40,066 nt of DNA from Chrysochromulina tobinii (lineage: Eukaryota > Haptophyta > Prymnesiales > Chrysochromulinaceae). This document shows, piece by piece, positions 1-8,577 of the stretch. Below the pieces are notes generated by a model. It saw nothing but the letters and a program-made list of their open reading frames with translations. It had not been told where the DNA came from and did not search any database. The stretch lies in contig JWZX01003264.1 of assembly GCA_001275005.1 (NCBI GenBank), positions 1 to 40,066 on the forward strand, written 5' to 3'. Made by a program: the position numbers and the translations under genes. Positions within the stretch are counted from its first letter, which is position 1; every line of letters begins with the position of its first letter.

Positions 1-869
1 GACGGCGGTGATGGCGGCGGCGACGGCGGCGGCGATGGCGGCGGTGGTGATGGCGGCGGCGACGGCGGCGGCGACGGCGGCGGTGGTGATGGCGCCCGCA
101 CGAGTGCCTGGACGACGGATTGGACACTGACGCCCGTAACGCCGATGCCAAGTGCGAGAGTCAAGTCGGGTGGCGTCGCATTGACGAGTTGAGTGCGCCC
201 TGCGCTCGCCTGCGCAAGAGTGGCGTAGGTCATGCGAAGGTCAGCGCGCACGCTGGCCGACAGCACGCGCATCAGTGCCACACGATCGACGGCGAGGCCA
301 GCGTAGCTAGCAAGGCTGGTGCGCAGCGCGAGCCGCGCCGCCGCATCAAACTCGTCGAGGGAGAGGGCGAGCAGAAATGAGACGTCGAGCAGCGCCGCCA
401 CCGTGCCGCCGGGGCTCGCGGGAGGCAGTGCCGGTGGCGGTGGCAGTGGCGGCGGTGGCTTTGGAGGCCATCTGGGTGGAGGAGGGGACGGTTCAGCAGG
501 CTGTGACGGAGGTGATGGCAGTTGCGGCGGTGGCTTTGGAGGCCATGCGGGTGGAGGCGGAGGCAGCCGAGGCGATAGCGGCCGCGGCGGCGATGGCGGC
601 GGCGATGGCGGCGGCGAAGGCGGAGGAGGCGAAGGCGGAGGAGGCGATGGCGACGGCGGAGGAGGTGAAGGCGAAGGTCGAGGAGGCGACGGTGGTGGCG
701 AAGGCGGAGGAGGCGAAGGCGGAGGCGAGGGCGGCGGCGGTGGGCATGGTGGGAGACGCGGCGGCGCCGGTGGCGACTCTGGTGGCGACGGAGGCGATGG
801 TGGCGGAACGAACGGGCTTGGTGGTGGAGGAGGGGACGGTTCAGGCGATGACGGTGGGTACGGCGGCAT
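1..869 (-). CDS. Pro/Ser-rich pherophorin-like wall or surface protein (partial)
   Basis: An open frame runs on the minus strand from an ATG at 869 to the left window edge with no stop (about 290 codons). Order: a [10 protein letters not shown]-type proline/serine tract of about 150 residues, a globular stretch of about 105 residues (roughly 410 down to 95), then a second SPPPSPPP tract running off the edge. The globular part contains LDEFDAAARLALRTSLA and VLSASVRADLRMTYATLA. I recognise this pattern (F-D-x-A-A-R, x-A-S-V-R-x-x) from secreted algal proteins where it separates Pro-rich linkers. Extracellular or cell-covering location is inferred. An in-frame TAG lies just upstream of the ATG (876-878) and no signal peptide is visible, so the real N-terminus may lie in an upstream exon; an AG precedes the ATG. 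The plus strand reads as Gly-rich frames, which are shadows of this gene. Confidence 0.7.
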   Translation of the reverse strand, partial: MPPYPPSSPEPSPPPPPSPFVPPPSPPSPPESPPAPPRLPPCPPPPPSPPPSPPPPSPPPSPPRPSPSPPPPSPSPPPPSPPPPSPPPSPPPSPPRPLSPRLPPPPPAWPPKPPPQLPSPPSQPAEPSPPPPRWPPKPPPPLPPPPALPPASPGGTVAALLDVSFLLALSLDEFDAAARLALRTSLASYAGLAVDRVALMRVLSASVRADLRMTYATLAQASAGRTQLVNATPPDLTLALGIGVTGVSVQSVVQALVRAPSPPPPSPPPSPPPSPPPPSPPPSPPPSPP

Positions 870-1144
870 GGCTATCTAGCTTTTTTTTCAAGCGAGCATG
901 TAATAGCGCAAAGGGCACCAGAGCAGTCGTCCAACACGCGCGACCCGCAACAAAATCACGTCAAAACTTCGCGACGGTTTCAGAATTCCGCAGAGGCATG
1001 GTCATCGAACTGTTATGAAATTTCGTCTGTTGCTGGGCGCACCTTCGAAGGGAGCGAGTTACGGCAACCGACGAATTCTTGCAAGTTTTAATCGCGGCAC
1101 GTGGCGACCTTTGTTCGCGTCGGAGCACTTACCCGCGATCTGCG
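870..1144. promoter_or_regulatory. Intergenic region between divergent genes
   Basis: This 275-base gap separates the minus-strand Pro-rich gene from the plus-strand prolyl-tRNA synthetase and should hold both 5' regions. It is less GC-rich than its flanks and has a short T tract at 881-888. I see no clear TATA box or other motif. Confidence 0.4.
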
Positions 1145-3490
1145 ATGGGTGTTGAAGACGTCAAAGCGGCCTTCGAAGGCCTATCGATCCCGTGGGAGTG
1201 CGTCGAGCACAACCCCATCGAAAAGGTGGAGGAGGGCCTCGAGCTCGACTCGATCAAGTCGCTCGGCTGCAGCTTCGCCAAGAATTTGTTCATCAAGGAC
1301 AAGAAGGCTGGCTTCTTCCTGCTCGTGGTGACCGCGGACCGCAAGCTCGACATGAAGAAGCTGCCCGGCCTCCTCGGCAAGGGCACGAAGGAGTTCCGCT
1401 TCGCGGACGAGGCAGCGCTGAAGGAAAAGCTCGGCTGCGGCAAGGGCGCCGCCTCGCCGCTGGGCGTCATGACCGACGCCGCTGGCGAGGTGACAGTGGT
1501 GCTCGACGAGGAGCTGATGGGCGCCGCCAAGATTGGGTGCCACCCGTGCCAGAACGACCACACGCTCGCGCTCACTCCCGATCAGCTCAAGGCCTTCCTC
1601 GCCAAGTACTCGCACGAGCCGATGCTCGTCAACTTTGCGGCGGCGGCTCCTGGCGAGGCGCCGGCCGGCGGCGCCGCGGCGCCGCCGCCGAAGAAGGCGC
1701 CGGCGAAGATAGAGGAGGAGGCGAAGGTGGTGGGCAAGAAGGAGGGCGCCGATTCCAAGGGCCTCGAGTACACCAAGGCGGGCAACTTCCCCAACTGGTA
1801 CCAGCAGGTGATCCGCAAGAGTGAGATGATTGCCTCCCTCATCAGGTGATCCGCAAGAGTGAGATGATTGCCTCCCTCATCAGGTGATCCACAAGAGTGA
1901 GATGATCGAGTTTTACGACATCTCGGGCTGCTACATCCTGCGCCCGTGGTCGTTCAGCCTGTGGGAGGCGATCACCGAGTTCTTCGACGGGCGCATCAAG
2001 AAGATGGGCGTCAAGAACTGTTACTTCCCCATGTTCGTCTCCGAGGCGAAGCTGAACGCCGAGAAGGATCACGTCGAGGGCTTCGCCCCCGAGGTCGCGT
2101 GGGTGACCCGGTCGGGCGACGGCGAGCTCGAGCAGCCCATTGCGATTCGGCCCACGTCGGAGACGATCATGTACCCGGCGTACGCATGCTGGATCCGCTC
2201 GCATCGCGACCTGCCCCTGCTCCTCAACCAGTGGTGTAGCGTCGTGCGCTGGGAGTTTAAGCACCCGACGCCCTTCCTGCGCACGCGCGAGTTCCTCTGG
2301 CAGGAGGGGCACACCGCGCACGGCTCGTACGAGGAGGCGGACAAGATGGTGATGGACATCCTGGGGCACTACAAGGCCATCTACGAAGAGCTCCTCGCCG
2401 TGCCCGTCATCAAGGGCTACAAGACCGAGAAGGAGAAGTTTGCGGGTGGATTTCGGACGACGACGGTGGAGGCCTACGTGCCAGCGACGGGCCGCGCCAT
2501 CCAGGGCGCCACCTCGCACAACCTGGGCAAGAACTTTGGCAAGATGTTCAAGATCGAGTACGAGGACAAGCAGGGACAGAAGCAGATCCCCTGGCAGACG
2601 TCGTGGGGCTTCACCACGCGCTCGATCGGCGTGATGGTCATGGTCCACTCGGACGATACCGGTCTGGTCCTGCCGCCGCGTGTCGCGCCCATCCAGGTGG
2701 TCATTGTGCCGATCGTCATGAGCGGGATGAACCTGGACACGCTGAGCGGCGCGGCGAGCGATCTCGCGTCCCAGCTGCGCGCGAGCGGCGTGCGCGTCGA
2801 GCTTGACGATCGCGACAACTACAACCCCGGCTGGAAGTACAATTATTGGGAGCTCAAGGGAGTGCCGCTGCGCCTCGAGCTAGGTCCCAAGGACCTTGAG
2901 AAGCGGCAGGTGCGCTCTCCCTGGATTGCCCTTGATTACTATTGATTGCAGCTCCGCGATGTCCTCGAGAAGCGGCAGGTGCGCGTGCTGTCCAAGGTGC
3001 TCATGGGCCCTCGGCATGCAAGTGCTCATCACGGCGCCCTCGCCTCTCCCCACAGGTGCGCGTGGTGCGCCGCGATACGAATGCGAAGCTCGACGTGCCG
3101 TGGAGCGTGCTGCCACAGCAGATTGCGCTGCTGCTCGTGCAGATGCAGCACGAGATGCTCGAGCGCGCGACCGCGCTGCGCGACGCGGCGCTCAAAACGG
3201 TGGTCGAGTGGAAGGACTTCGTGCCTACGCTCCAGCTGGGGCACATGGCGCTCACGCCCTTCTGCAACGACGAGGAGGCGACGCACTTTGAGGAGCTCGT
3301 CAAAGAGAAGTCGAAGGCCGAGGCGCTCGCCGCGTCGGGCGCAGAGGCGGAGGACGCGAGGACGTCAACATCGGTCGCCGCCAAGACTCTCTGCATTCCC
3401 TTCGAGCAGCCGCCACTGCCCGAGGGCACTAAGTGCTTCATCTCGGGCAAGCTCGCCACCTGCTGGGTGCTTTGGGGACGCTCCTACTGA
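1145..3490 (+). CDS. Prolyl-tRNA synthetase, eukaryotic/archaeal type, with N-terminal YbaK-like domain
   Basis: Charges tRNA-Pro with proline; class II synthetase, presumably cytosolic. Exons 1145-1807, 1884-2909 and 3056-3490 join in phase 0 to give 707 residues. Residues 1-160 form a YbaK/ProX-like editing-type domain, followed by an Ala/Pro/Lys-rich linker. The catalytic core starts near residue 222. Motif 1 includes [14 protein letters not shown]. Motif 2 has [20 protein letters not shown] (about 342-365). Motif 3 has [18 protein letters not shown]. The C-terminal domain ends in CWVLWGRSY with a terminal tyrosine, as in archaeal/eukaryotic enzymes. A YbaK-like domain fused at the N-terminus is known in some protist enzymes. 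The start ATG (GCGATGGGT) opens the YbaK domain; an upstream in-frame ATG at 1079 would add 22 residues of non-conserved sequence. Both introns are insertion-derived (annotated separately). Confidence 0.95.
1808..1883 (+). mobile_element. Introner-like intron, family B, two tandem 38-nt units
   Basis: The 76-nt intron is two identical 38-nt units. Each begins GTGATCCGCAAG, a copy of the first ~23 nt of the following exon (GTGATCCACAAG in the exon, one mismatch). Each ends with GATTGCCTCCCTCATCAG. The exon copy supplies GT and the tail supplies AG. Removing all 76 nt restores the conserved synthetase sequence [15 protein letters not shown]; keeping one unit would shift the frame. The 18-nt tail is identical to the tail of ferrochelatase-like intron 2 about 13.5 kb away, so it is a shared element and not only a local duplication. 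Confidence 0.88.
2910..3055 (+). mobile_element. Composite introner-like intron carrying family B then family A filler
   Basis: The intron begins GTGCGC after GAGAAGCGGCAG. A short family B stretch follows (GATTGCCCTTGATTACTATT, then GATTGCAG), then a second copy of the exon junction (CTCGAGAAGCGGCAGGTGCG). It ends with a family A module at 3014-3055 (GCATGCAAGTGCTCATC to CCCCACAG). Splicing 2909 to 3056 gives the conserved [18 protein letters not shown]. The internal junction copy (CGGCAG|GTGCGCGT) is the mark of two successive insertions at one site, one from each family. Confidence 0.86.
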
Positions 3491-4350
3491 GCGCTGCCCT
3501 GCGCCCTCCCTCGCCTCCGTCGCCGGTGTGCGACGAGGCGTCGCGTGCGCAGGAGGCTTGCCGCTGTCCGTCGGCGCAGACGCACAGAGACGCGCCTGGA
3601 CGCGCCCGAGGGCGGCGGCTGCATGTGGCAATTGTGGAGGTGGGCCAGCCGAGAATAGAGGCCAGCGGGATTTCAGGGCTGGGGAGGAGCGTGTGGCAGA
3701 GGGCGCTTCGTGCCCTCCAGGTGGTGTCTTTGCGGTCTGAGGCGTTGAGCGGCTCTCACCGCCCGATCAGTTGCGCGTCCGAGATCGCACGCGACGTCGG
3801 AGGGCCCGGGAATGACACAGGTCACAGCACACAGCGTGTTGAGGGGGGGTGAAGACCCATGGTAGGTTGCATTCAAATTTCCCGAACAGGTGTAGGGTTG
3901 GGCCCTCCGACGCGTACATCCTATAGAACGTGCAACGTGGAAAAAACGGACGCGATGTCGGCGATTAGATCCGGCCCGGCCGTTGCTTCGCGGCCTTCCA
4001 AAGCACGGCATGTCCGGGCGCTTCGCGCGTCTTGCTCTCCGCACAGCGTCACCTCCGTCGCGCCTCTCGAAGCGGCGCGCGCGCGCGCGCAGCGCACTGC
4101 CTCGCGAGACGGCGAGAGATACTCTTCGTCGCAGGGTCGTCTGCCTCTCTGGTTGCGCTCTCTCTCTTCGCTTCATAAGCTACAGCTTGAGTGCGGTACT
4201 CATCAGCTTGAGTGCGGTACTGGTACGGCACCGCTCGACATTCCCGAAGCGCTCCCCCCCGTGATTATAGGCAACGCCCCCCGGCGGGCGCTTCCACCGA
4301 CCAGCCCAGCTACGAACTAGGGAGTGTGGTTGCGTCGCCACACGTCGTCG
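3491..4350. other. Convergent intergenic region
   Basis: This 860-base stretch lies between the 3' ends of the synthetase and the golgin. No reading frame here looks coding. It holds a GC dinucleotide run near 4076-4091 and a direct duplication, CAGCTTGAGTGCGGTACT, at 4183-4200 and 4204-4221 separated only by CAT. The second is another example of the duplicate-filler-duplicate pattern seen in the introns. Confidence 0.5.
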
Positions 4351-6576
4351 TTAGAGCCCAAACAATCGGCTCAATCGGCCACGCGCTGCGGCCTTGCGCT
4401 CGGCCAGGGCCTTGACCAGCCGCAAGACGTCCTTCTCGTCGAATTGGAGGACCGTGGCGATGACCTCGAAGAGTTGCTCGCTTTCGTCAGATCCCTCGAG
4501 CTCGATGAACTTGACGATGACGTGGCGCAGGTAGTCCAAGTTTTGGCTGTCGGCTTGGAGCACCGCCTGATGCCGCAGCTGCTGCAGGTCCGCTTGCGCC
4601 GCGTTCAGCTCGCCCTCGAGGGTCTGACTCCGTATGCGCTCAACCGAAAGCTCCGCGTGCAGGCGTGCCTGTGACAAGGCGAGCCGCTGGAGAGCACTGC
4701 CCTCGTCGCTGCCCTCGCCCACGCCGTCGCTGCCCTCGCCCAGGACGGCGCTGCCCTCGACCATGACGGCGCGGCCATTGCCCACGACGGCGCCGTCCTT
4801 GCCCACGATGGCGCTGCTCGCGCCGCCAACGCCAGCCCCGTCGGCGACAGCGCTCGTCGCAGCGCCGGCGCCGTCGTGGGCATGCCCACGGCAGCGCTCG
4901 TCCTTGCCCACGTCGGCGCCGCGCCGCACGCCGCCCGGGACGACGCGAGCCTGCCCCTCGGGTGGGCGAGTATGCTGTGCGGCGGCCAGCGCGGTCTGTG
5001 CGGGCGCCATGGTGGGCGCCATGGTGGGCGCCATGGTGGGCGCCATGGCGGGCGTCTCAGCAGCAGCTCTCATCGTCCATTCCAGCCCCGTCATGTCGGG
5101 CGCCATGTCGGGCGCGGGCGGCTCGGCGGCAGGGGTGGACGCGGCCGCGGGTAGCGTCCGCCGCCGCATCTCTTCCTCCTGTTGCCCAAGGAGAGCGCGC
5201 GCTTTCTGCTTCACCTGCTTCGTCATCGGAGGGAGCAATCAAGAGCAATCAAGAGCGATCAAGAGCAATCAAGAGCAATCAATCAAGGAGAGCGTGTGCT
5301 TTCTGCTTCACCTGCTTCGTCATCGGAGGGAGCAATCAAAAGCGATCAAGAGCGATCAAGAGCAATCAAGAGCAATCAATCAAGGAGAGCGTGTGCTTTC
5401 TGCTTCACCTGCTTCGCCTCCGCCTTGGCCTCTCGCGCCTCAGCGGCCGCCTCCTCGCGCGCGGCCTCCGCCGTCGCGAGCGCCTGCCGTGCCTCGACCA
5501 AGGCGGCCTCCGCCTCCTCCGCACGCCGCAATTCTTTCGCCGCCGCCGCCGCCGCCGCCTTCCACGACGCCGCCAGCTGAGCCCTCGCCGCCTCAGCCGC
5601 CTCGACGCGCGCCTCGAGTCCGCGAGCCCCATGGCCTGTGGAAGGCGTCTGGGGCACCTGCATGCAATGAGGGATGCAATCAGCGGCAATCAGCGGCAAT
5701 CAGCGGCAATCAGCCTGTGGACGGCGCCTGGGGCACCTGGGAGTGAGCCGGCGTCTGGGGCGCCCGACGCAGCGAGCGAGCCTCCGCGGCCTCGCGCTCG
5801 GCCGCCGCACGCGCCGTCGCGAGCGCCTCGCGGAGCTCGGCGGCGACCTCTTCGGCCGCGGCGCTCGCTTTCTCGGCCGCCGTTCGCAAGGATCGCTCGC
5901 GATGCAACTCGGCGGCTTGCTCCGTCACTTTCACCATCAGCATCTTCACACGTGCGCCCGAGGCATCGGACGCCGCGCCGCCAGCGCCGTTGGCGGCGAC
6001 GGTGCCAGCCGCCGCCGCCGCCGCGCCCTCCTCAACCAATGGTGCGACCGCCACGGGCTCCTGTGCCTTGGCATCTCCCGACGTGCGCAGACGAGCGATC
6101 TCAAGCTGCATCGCCGACTCCTTGGCGTGTGCCGTCTTCAGCGCCGCTTCGAGGCTCGCGATCTGCTCGTCCTTCTCACGCATCCGCTTGAGCGCCTTGA
6201 GCTTCGTGCTGTTGAGCTCCTCCACCAGCGCACGGATGCGCTGCTCACCCGCCTCAAGGGCCCGGCGCTGCTGCGCACACAAGACGTCGAGCGCTGGCTT
6301 GCCAGGAGTGGCAGGGACTGGTGCTGCCGCGCTCGGTGCCGGCGCCGGCTCGTCAAGATCGAACTTGATCGTACCAGCATAGGGCTCGTCAGATGAGGGA
6401 GCTGCCTCGGGCGGAGCACCATCCTCTGGGAAGAATTGTAATGACGACGTTGCGATCGAGAGCCGCGACGTGGCTTCGGACAGGGACAGGCTTGAAGCCT
6501 GCTCAGCCGCCTGTGCTGCCGCTGCCGCCGCATGCTCCGCTGCGGCGGCCGCTTGCTCGCGGAGCGCTGCGAACAT
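4351..6576 (-). CDS. Golgin with C-terminal GRIP domain
   Basis: Golgi-associated coiled-coil tether; GRIP domains bind Arl1-type GTPases at the trans-Golgi. Minus-strand exons 6576-5737, 5657-5409 and 5214-4351, all phase 0, give about 650 residues. Most of the protein is Ala/Glu/Lys/Arg-rich coiled coil (for example EEVAAELREALATARAA). A disordered part follows with MAPT repeats and GEGSD repeats. The GRIP domain occupies about the last 60 residues: NLDYLRHVIVKFIELEGSDE, then LFEVIATVLQFDEKDV, with the conserved tyrosine. The chosen start (ATG at 6574-6576, MFAALREQ) follows an ACTTG repeat. An ATG 30 bases upstream only adds repeat-encoded residues, and TTCGCAG within the start region could instead be a splice acceptor. 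Two introns are insertion-derived. Confidence 0.88.
5215..5408 (-). mobile_element. Introner-like intron, family B, two tandem 97-nt units
   Basis: Reading the minus strand, the intron is two nearly identical 97-nt units (5408-5312 and 5311-5215) differing at about three positions. Each starts GTGAAGCAGAAAGC, a copy of the next exon's start (VKQKARALL). An array of TTGATTGCTC-type units follows, and each unit ends GATGACGAAGCAG, resembling the end of the upstream exon. Removing both joins AEAKQ|VKQKARALL. The TGAT motifs offer many possible branch points. Confidence 0.88.
5658..5736 (-). mobile_element. Introner-like intron, family B, 79 nt
   Basis: On the minus strand the intron starts GTGCCCCAGGCGCC, copying the first 24 nt of the next exon (GTGCCCCAGACGCC, two mismatches over the 24). 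Four CTGATTGCC-type units follow, then CATCCCTCATTGCATGCAG. Removal joins AHSQ|VPQTPSTG in frame. The exon copy gives the 5' splice site; the filler gives the branch-point-like CTGAT repeats and the AG. Confidence 0.9.
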
Positions 6577-6583
6577 GAAGACC

Positions 6584-6618
6584 CAAGTCAAGTCAAGTCG
6601 AGTCAAGTCAAGTCAAAT
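6584..6618. repeat. (CAAGT)n pentanucleotide microsatellite
   Basis: About seven CAAGT units, one variant CGAGT, lie just upstream of the golgin start. Read on the golgin strand they are (ACTTG)n. The same pentamer in the same relative orientation precedes the methyltransferase gene at 25756-25789. It may be only a microsatellite. Confidence 0.85.
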
Positions 6619-6726
6619 CCCACAGGAGACGACGAATCCCAATAGAGAAGGGACCTAGATGCCCTATAGGCCTAATTCTATTCCCGCCAACCCGATTGCG
6701 CGCGGTGGCGGGCGAAAAAACAAAAC

Positions 6727-7512
6727 ATGGCGTTCCAGTATGCTGAACCAGGTGCGCTGGGCGACCTGGGCGCCGCGACCGTCGCGCTGCTGGTGTGGTA
6801 CTATGTGGCGTTGTTTACGCAGAGCTACGCCAAGATTGCGCTGGTGCAGCGGCAGCGGCGAGCCTCGTTCGGGCTGCTGAGTTACAGGACCTGCTCTTAC
6901 ACGGACCCGGCCGTCGCGCGTTTAAAGTACGGGGTTCCGCACGACTCGCCTATCGCGCTGACTGCTGATCGCACGGCCGGCAATCTGAGCGAGCAGCTGG
7001 TGCCGTTCTTGGCGTCAGCGTGGCTCCGCGCGCTCCTAGTGCCGGGCGCAGCTGCATCGAGCGGCCGTCTGTGCTATGCGTATCTCGTCTCGAGAATGGT
7101 GTACCCCTTTGCCTTCTACGCCGGCCACCCATTGCTCCAGCTCTCAACACAGCCGGGGTACTTGATTGTGTGGGGACAGCTCGCAGACCTGTATATGTTT
7201 CACGCCGGGGATCCGCCAACCTGGTGGTCTGCCGCGCGCACTGAGGTTGCTATTCTTACGCTGGCCGCTGCTTGTGAAGTCCTCATCCTTGGCCAATGGG
7301 CTGCCGCAAGGTTGTCGAAGGGCGACGCTAGCAAGGACCAGTCCGATGCGAGCACGCAGCCGCCATCTCCGCCGGGGAGTTCGCGGCGCAAGGCGCAAGG
7401 GAACAGGCGTGACGCGCCTTCTCGCTCCCCGAGTCGCCACGAGACAGATTGCGCGTTGCGCCGGAGCACTGTTGCGTCGCCGTCGGTGGAGGTGGTGAGA
7501 AGGCACACGTGA
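6727..7512 (+). CDS. MAPEG-like integral membrane protein
   Basis: Single-exon frame of 261 residues. Hydrophobic segments lie near 14-31, 92-108, 118-135 and 168-190. Residues 78-130 hold the MAPEG pattern LTADRTAGNLSEQLVPFLAS followed by YAYLVSRMVYPFAFYAG, with the N-x-x-E core (N86, E89). MAPEG proteins include microsomal glutathione transferases and leukotriene C4 synthase, which act on lipid or electrophile substrates in ER or plastid membranes. The substrate here is unknown. The C-terminal ~60 residues are a Ser/Arg/Pro-rich disordered tail unusual for the family. The start ATG follows AAAAC and begins the first membrane segment. It is divergent from the golgin with a 150-base gap. Confidence 0.7.
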   Translation: MAFQYAEPGALGDLGAATVALLVWYYVALFTQSYAKIALVQRQRRASFGLLSYRTCSYTDPAVARLKYGVPHDSPIALTADRTAGNLSEQLVPFLASAWLRALLVPGAAASSGRLCYAYLVSRMVYPFAFYAGHPLLQLSTQPGYLIVWGQLADLYMFHAGDPPTWWSAARTEVAILTLAAACEVLILGQWAAARLSKGDASKDQSDASTQPPSPPGSSRRKAQGNRRDAPSRSPSRHETDCALRRSTVASPSVEVVRRHT

Positions 7513-7695
7513 TCGTGGACTGAGACTGTGTTTGAGAATACTCTAGAAATACGCGGGTCCTTGCCTCGCTCTGAACCGTTGCATCCCAGGGCAACACAGG
7601 TCGCACAGCGATCGGCCCGCACACGACCTCACACCGACGTCACGCGAGGCGCAGCGCCCGGGGGCCGGCATGTGTGGATTATATACACAGAGAAG
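7513..7695. other. Convergent gap, expected selenoprotein 3' UTR
   Basis: This holds the 3' ends of the MAPEG-like gene and the minus-strand selenoprotein. A SECIS element should lie here on the minus strand. A GGTCG/CGACC hairpin exists near 7585-7625, but I could not fit the TGA/GA quartet and apical AA needed to call it a SECIS. Confidence 0.35.
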
Positions 7696-8322
7696 TCATA
7701 GCACGTGGCTCAAGGGCGTGCCGCTTCCATCGGCGGCTGCGGCCGCCTTGAGTCGCGCGTTGCGTTGCTTTCGCTGGCCGAGCGCGTCGAGCCCGCAGCG
7801 CACGAGCATGACCAGACTCACGAGGATGATGACGACCTTCATCATCGGCAACATCCATTGGCCTAACAAGACGTCACCAGCGTCCAGTTCCTGAGCGTTG
7901 TCCGCAGGCTGCCCCCCATGCACAGCATGGGGATTCGGCAAGCCTGCATCATATTTCAGGAGCGGAGTGGCAGCAATCGCCGATTCCCTATGCCATCTGG
8001 TCGCATTGTTCACAGGGACCACGGAGGTGGGAGGCTTGAACTCGGCCTGGAAGAGCGCGTGAAGCTGCTTGTAGCTGTACATGGAAAGGTCGAGGGTCCT
8101 CTTGCGGCCGTCGTCGTCCTCCACCACTAGATCGGGATTGTGATGACGAATCCACTCAATCTTGACCATTGAGTACTGGTCGACACCGCCCGGCTCCTTC
8201 AGAAAGCGCTTTACCTGAGGCAAGCTATTGAGCTTTCAGGCGGGGCACGATATGACAGTGCCACGCTTGGCGACAGATGACGGCAACTGCATCACGAGAA
8301 CAGCAACCCCGAATCGGCGCAT
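7696..8322 (-). CDS. SEP15/SELENOM-like selenoprotein with C-terminal membrane anchor
   Basis: Thioredoxin-fold selenoprotein, family of ER-lumen redox factors SELENOF and SELENOM. On the minus strand an ATG at 8322 opens 208 residues if the in-frame TGA at 8236-8238 is read as selenocysteine. The local sequence is ISCPAUKLNSLPQVKRF, matching the CxxU(K)L...PQV(K/Q)xF pattern of the family. The downstream fold (VKIEWIRHHNPDLVVEDDDG, then LSMYSYKQLHALFQAEF) also fits. Residues 1-18 look like a signal peptide. Unlike usual SELENOM, a C-terminal extension carries a hydrophobic segment near residues 154-175 (MKVVIILVSLVMLV). A TATA box lies 62 bases upstream. The frame begins again just after the TGA, so a naive caller would lose the redox motif. 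A decayed copy at 9777-10221 keeps the TGC...TGA codons. The SECIS was not located. Confidence 0.82.
8236..8238 (-). other. Selenocysteine codon (TGA), residue 29
   Basis: Minus-strand TGA in the CxxU motif C26-P27-A28-U29, three codons after TGC. It sits where SEP15 and SELENOM carry selenocysteine, and conserved family sequence continues directly after it. Confidence 0.82.
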
Positions 8323-8383
8323 GTTGCTGCGCTTTCTTGTGCCCCTCGAGCAAAAACAGGGCGCAGTACGAGAGAGAGTAGCC

Positions 8384-8391
8384 TATTTATA
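8384..8391 (-). promoter_or_regulatory. TATA box of the selenoprotein gene
   Basis: TATAAATA on the minus strand, 62 bases upstream of the selenoprotein ATG. In the duplicate copy the same position reads TATGAATA, so the promoter of the pseudogene has also decayed. Confidence 0.65.
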
Positions 8392-8577
8392 GAACGGGGT
8401 GTGAAGGAGGTACGGCGCCGGAAAAGAAGTGCGGGGACATGTTTCGTCAAGCCATCATCGTACTTCCTCTTTTGGGAGTTGACGAGACGCGCGTGCGAAC
8501 CGCCACCACATGGAATACGGGTAGCGCTCATCCTCTCATCCGAGGCTCTTATTCACCCCCAACTCCCCACCCCCTCC

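Larger units (their letters stand above)
7923..8410. repeat. Segmental duplication, copy 1 (selenoprotein promoter and coding part)
   Basis: Homologous to 9777-10321 in direct orientation. The left limit falls within a perfect hairpin (CCCCATGC-ACA-GCATGGGG at 7915-7933). The right limit is near GGGGTGTGAAGGAGG, beyond the TATA box. This copy keeps the reading frame. Confidence 0.88.

Noticed and set aside
319-1018. Gly-rich and Ala/Glu-rich plus-strand frames
   Set aside because: They are shadows of the Pro/Ser-rich minus-strand gene; the minus frame alone joins Pro-rich tracts to a recognisable domain.
7500-7695. A SECIS element in the selenoprotein 3' region
   Set aside because: A GGTCG/CGACC hairpin is present, but I could not place the TGA/GA quartet and the apical AA convincingly, so it is not annotated as a SECIS.
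8236-8238. TGA as a true stop, with the gene starting downstream
   Set aside because: The sequence before the TGA gives a leader and a CxxU motif that align with the family, and the duplicate copy preserves them.
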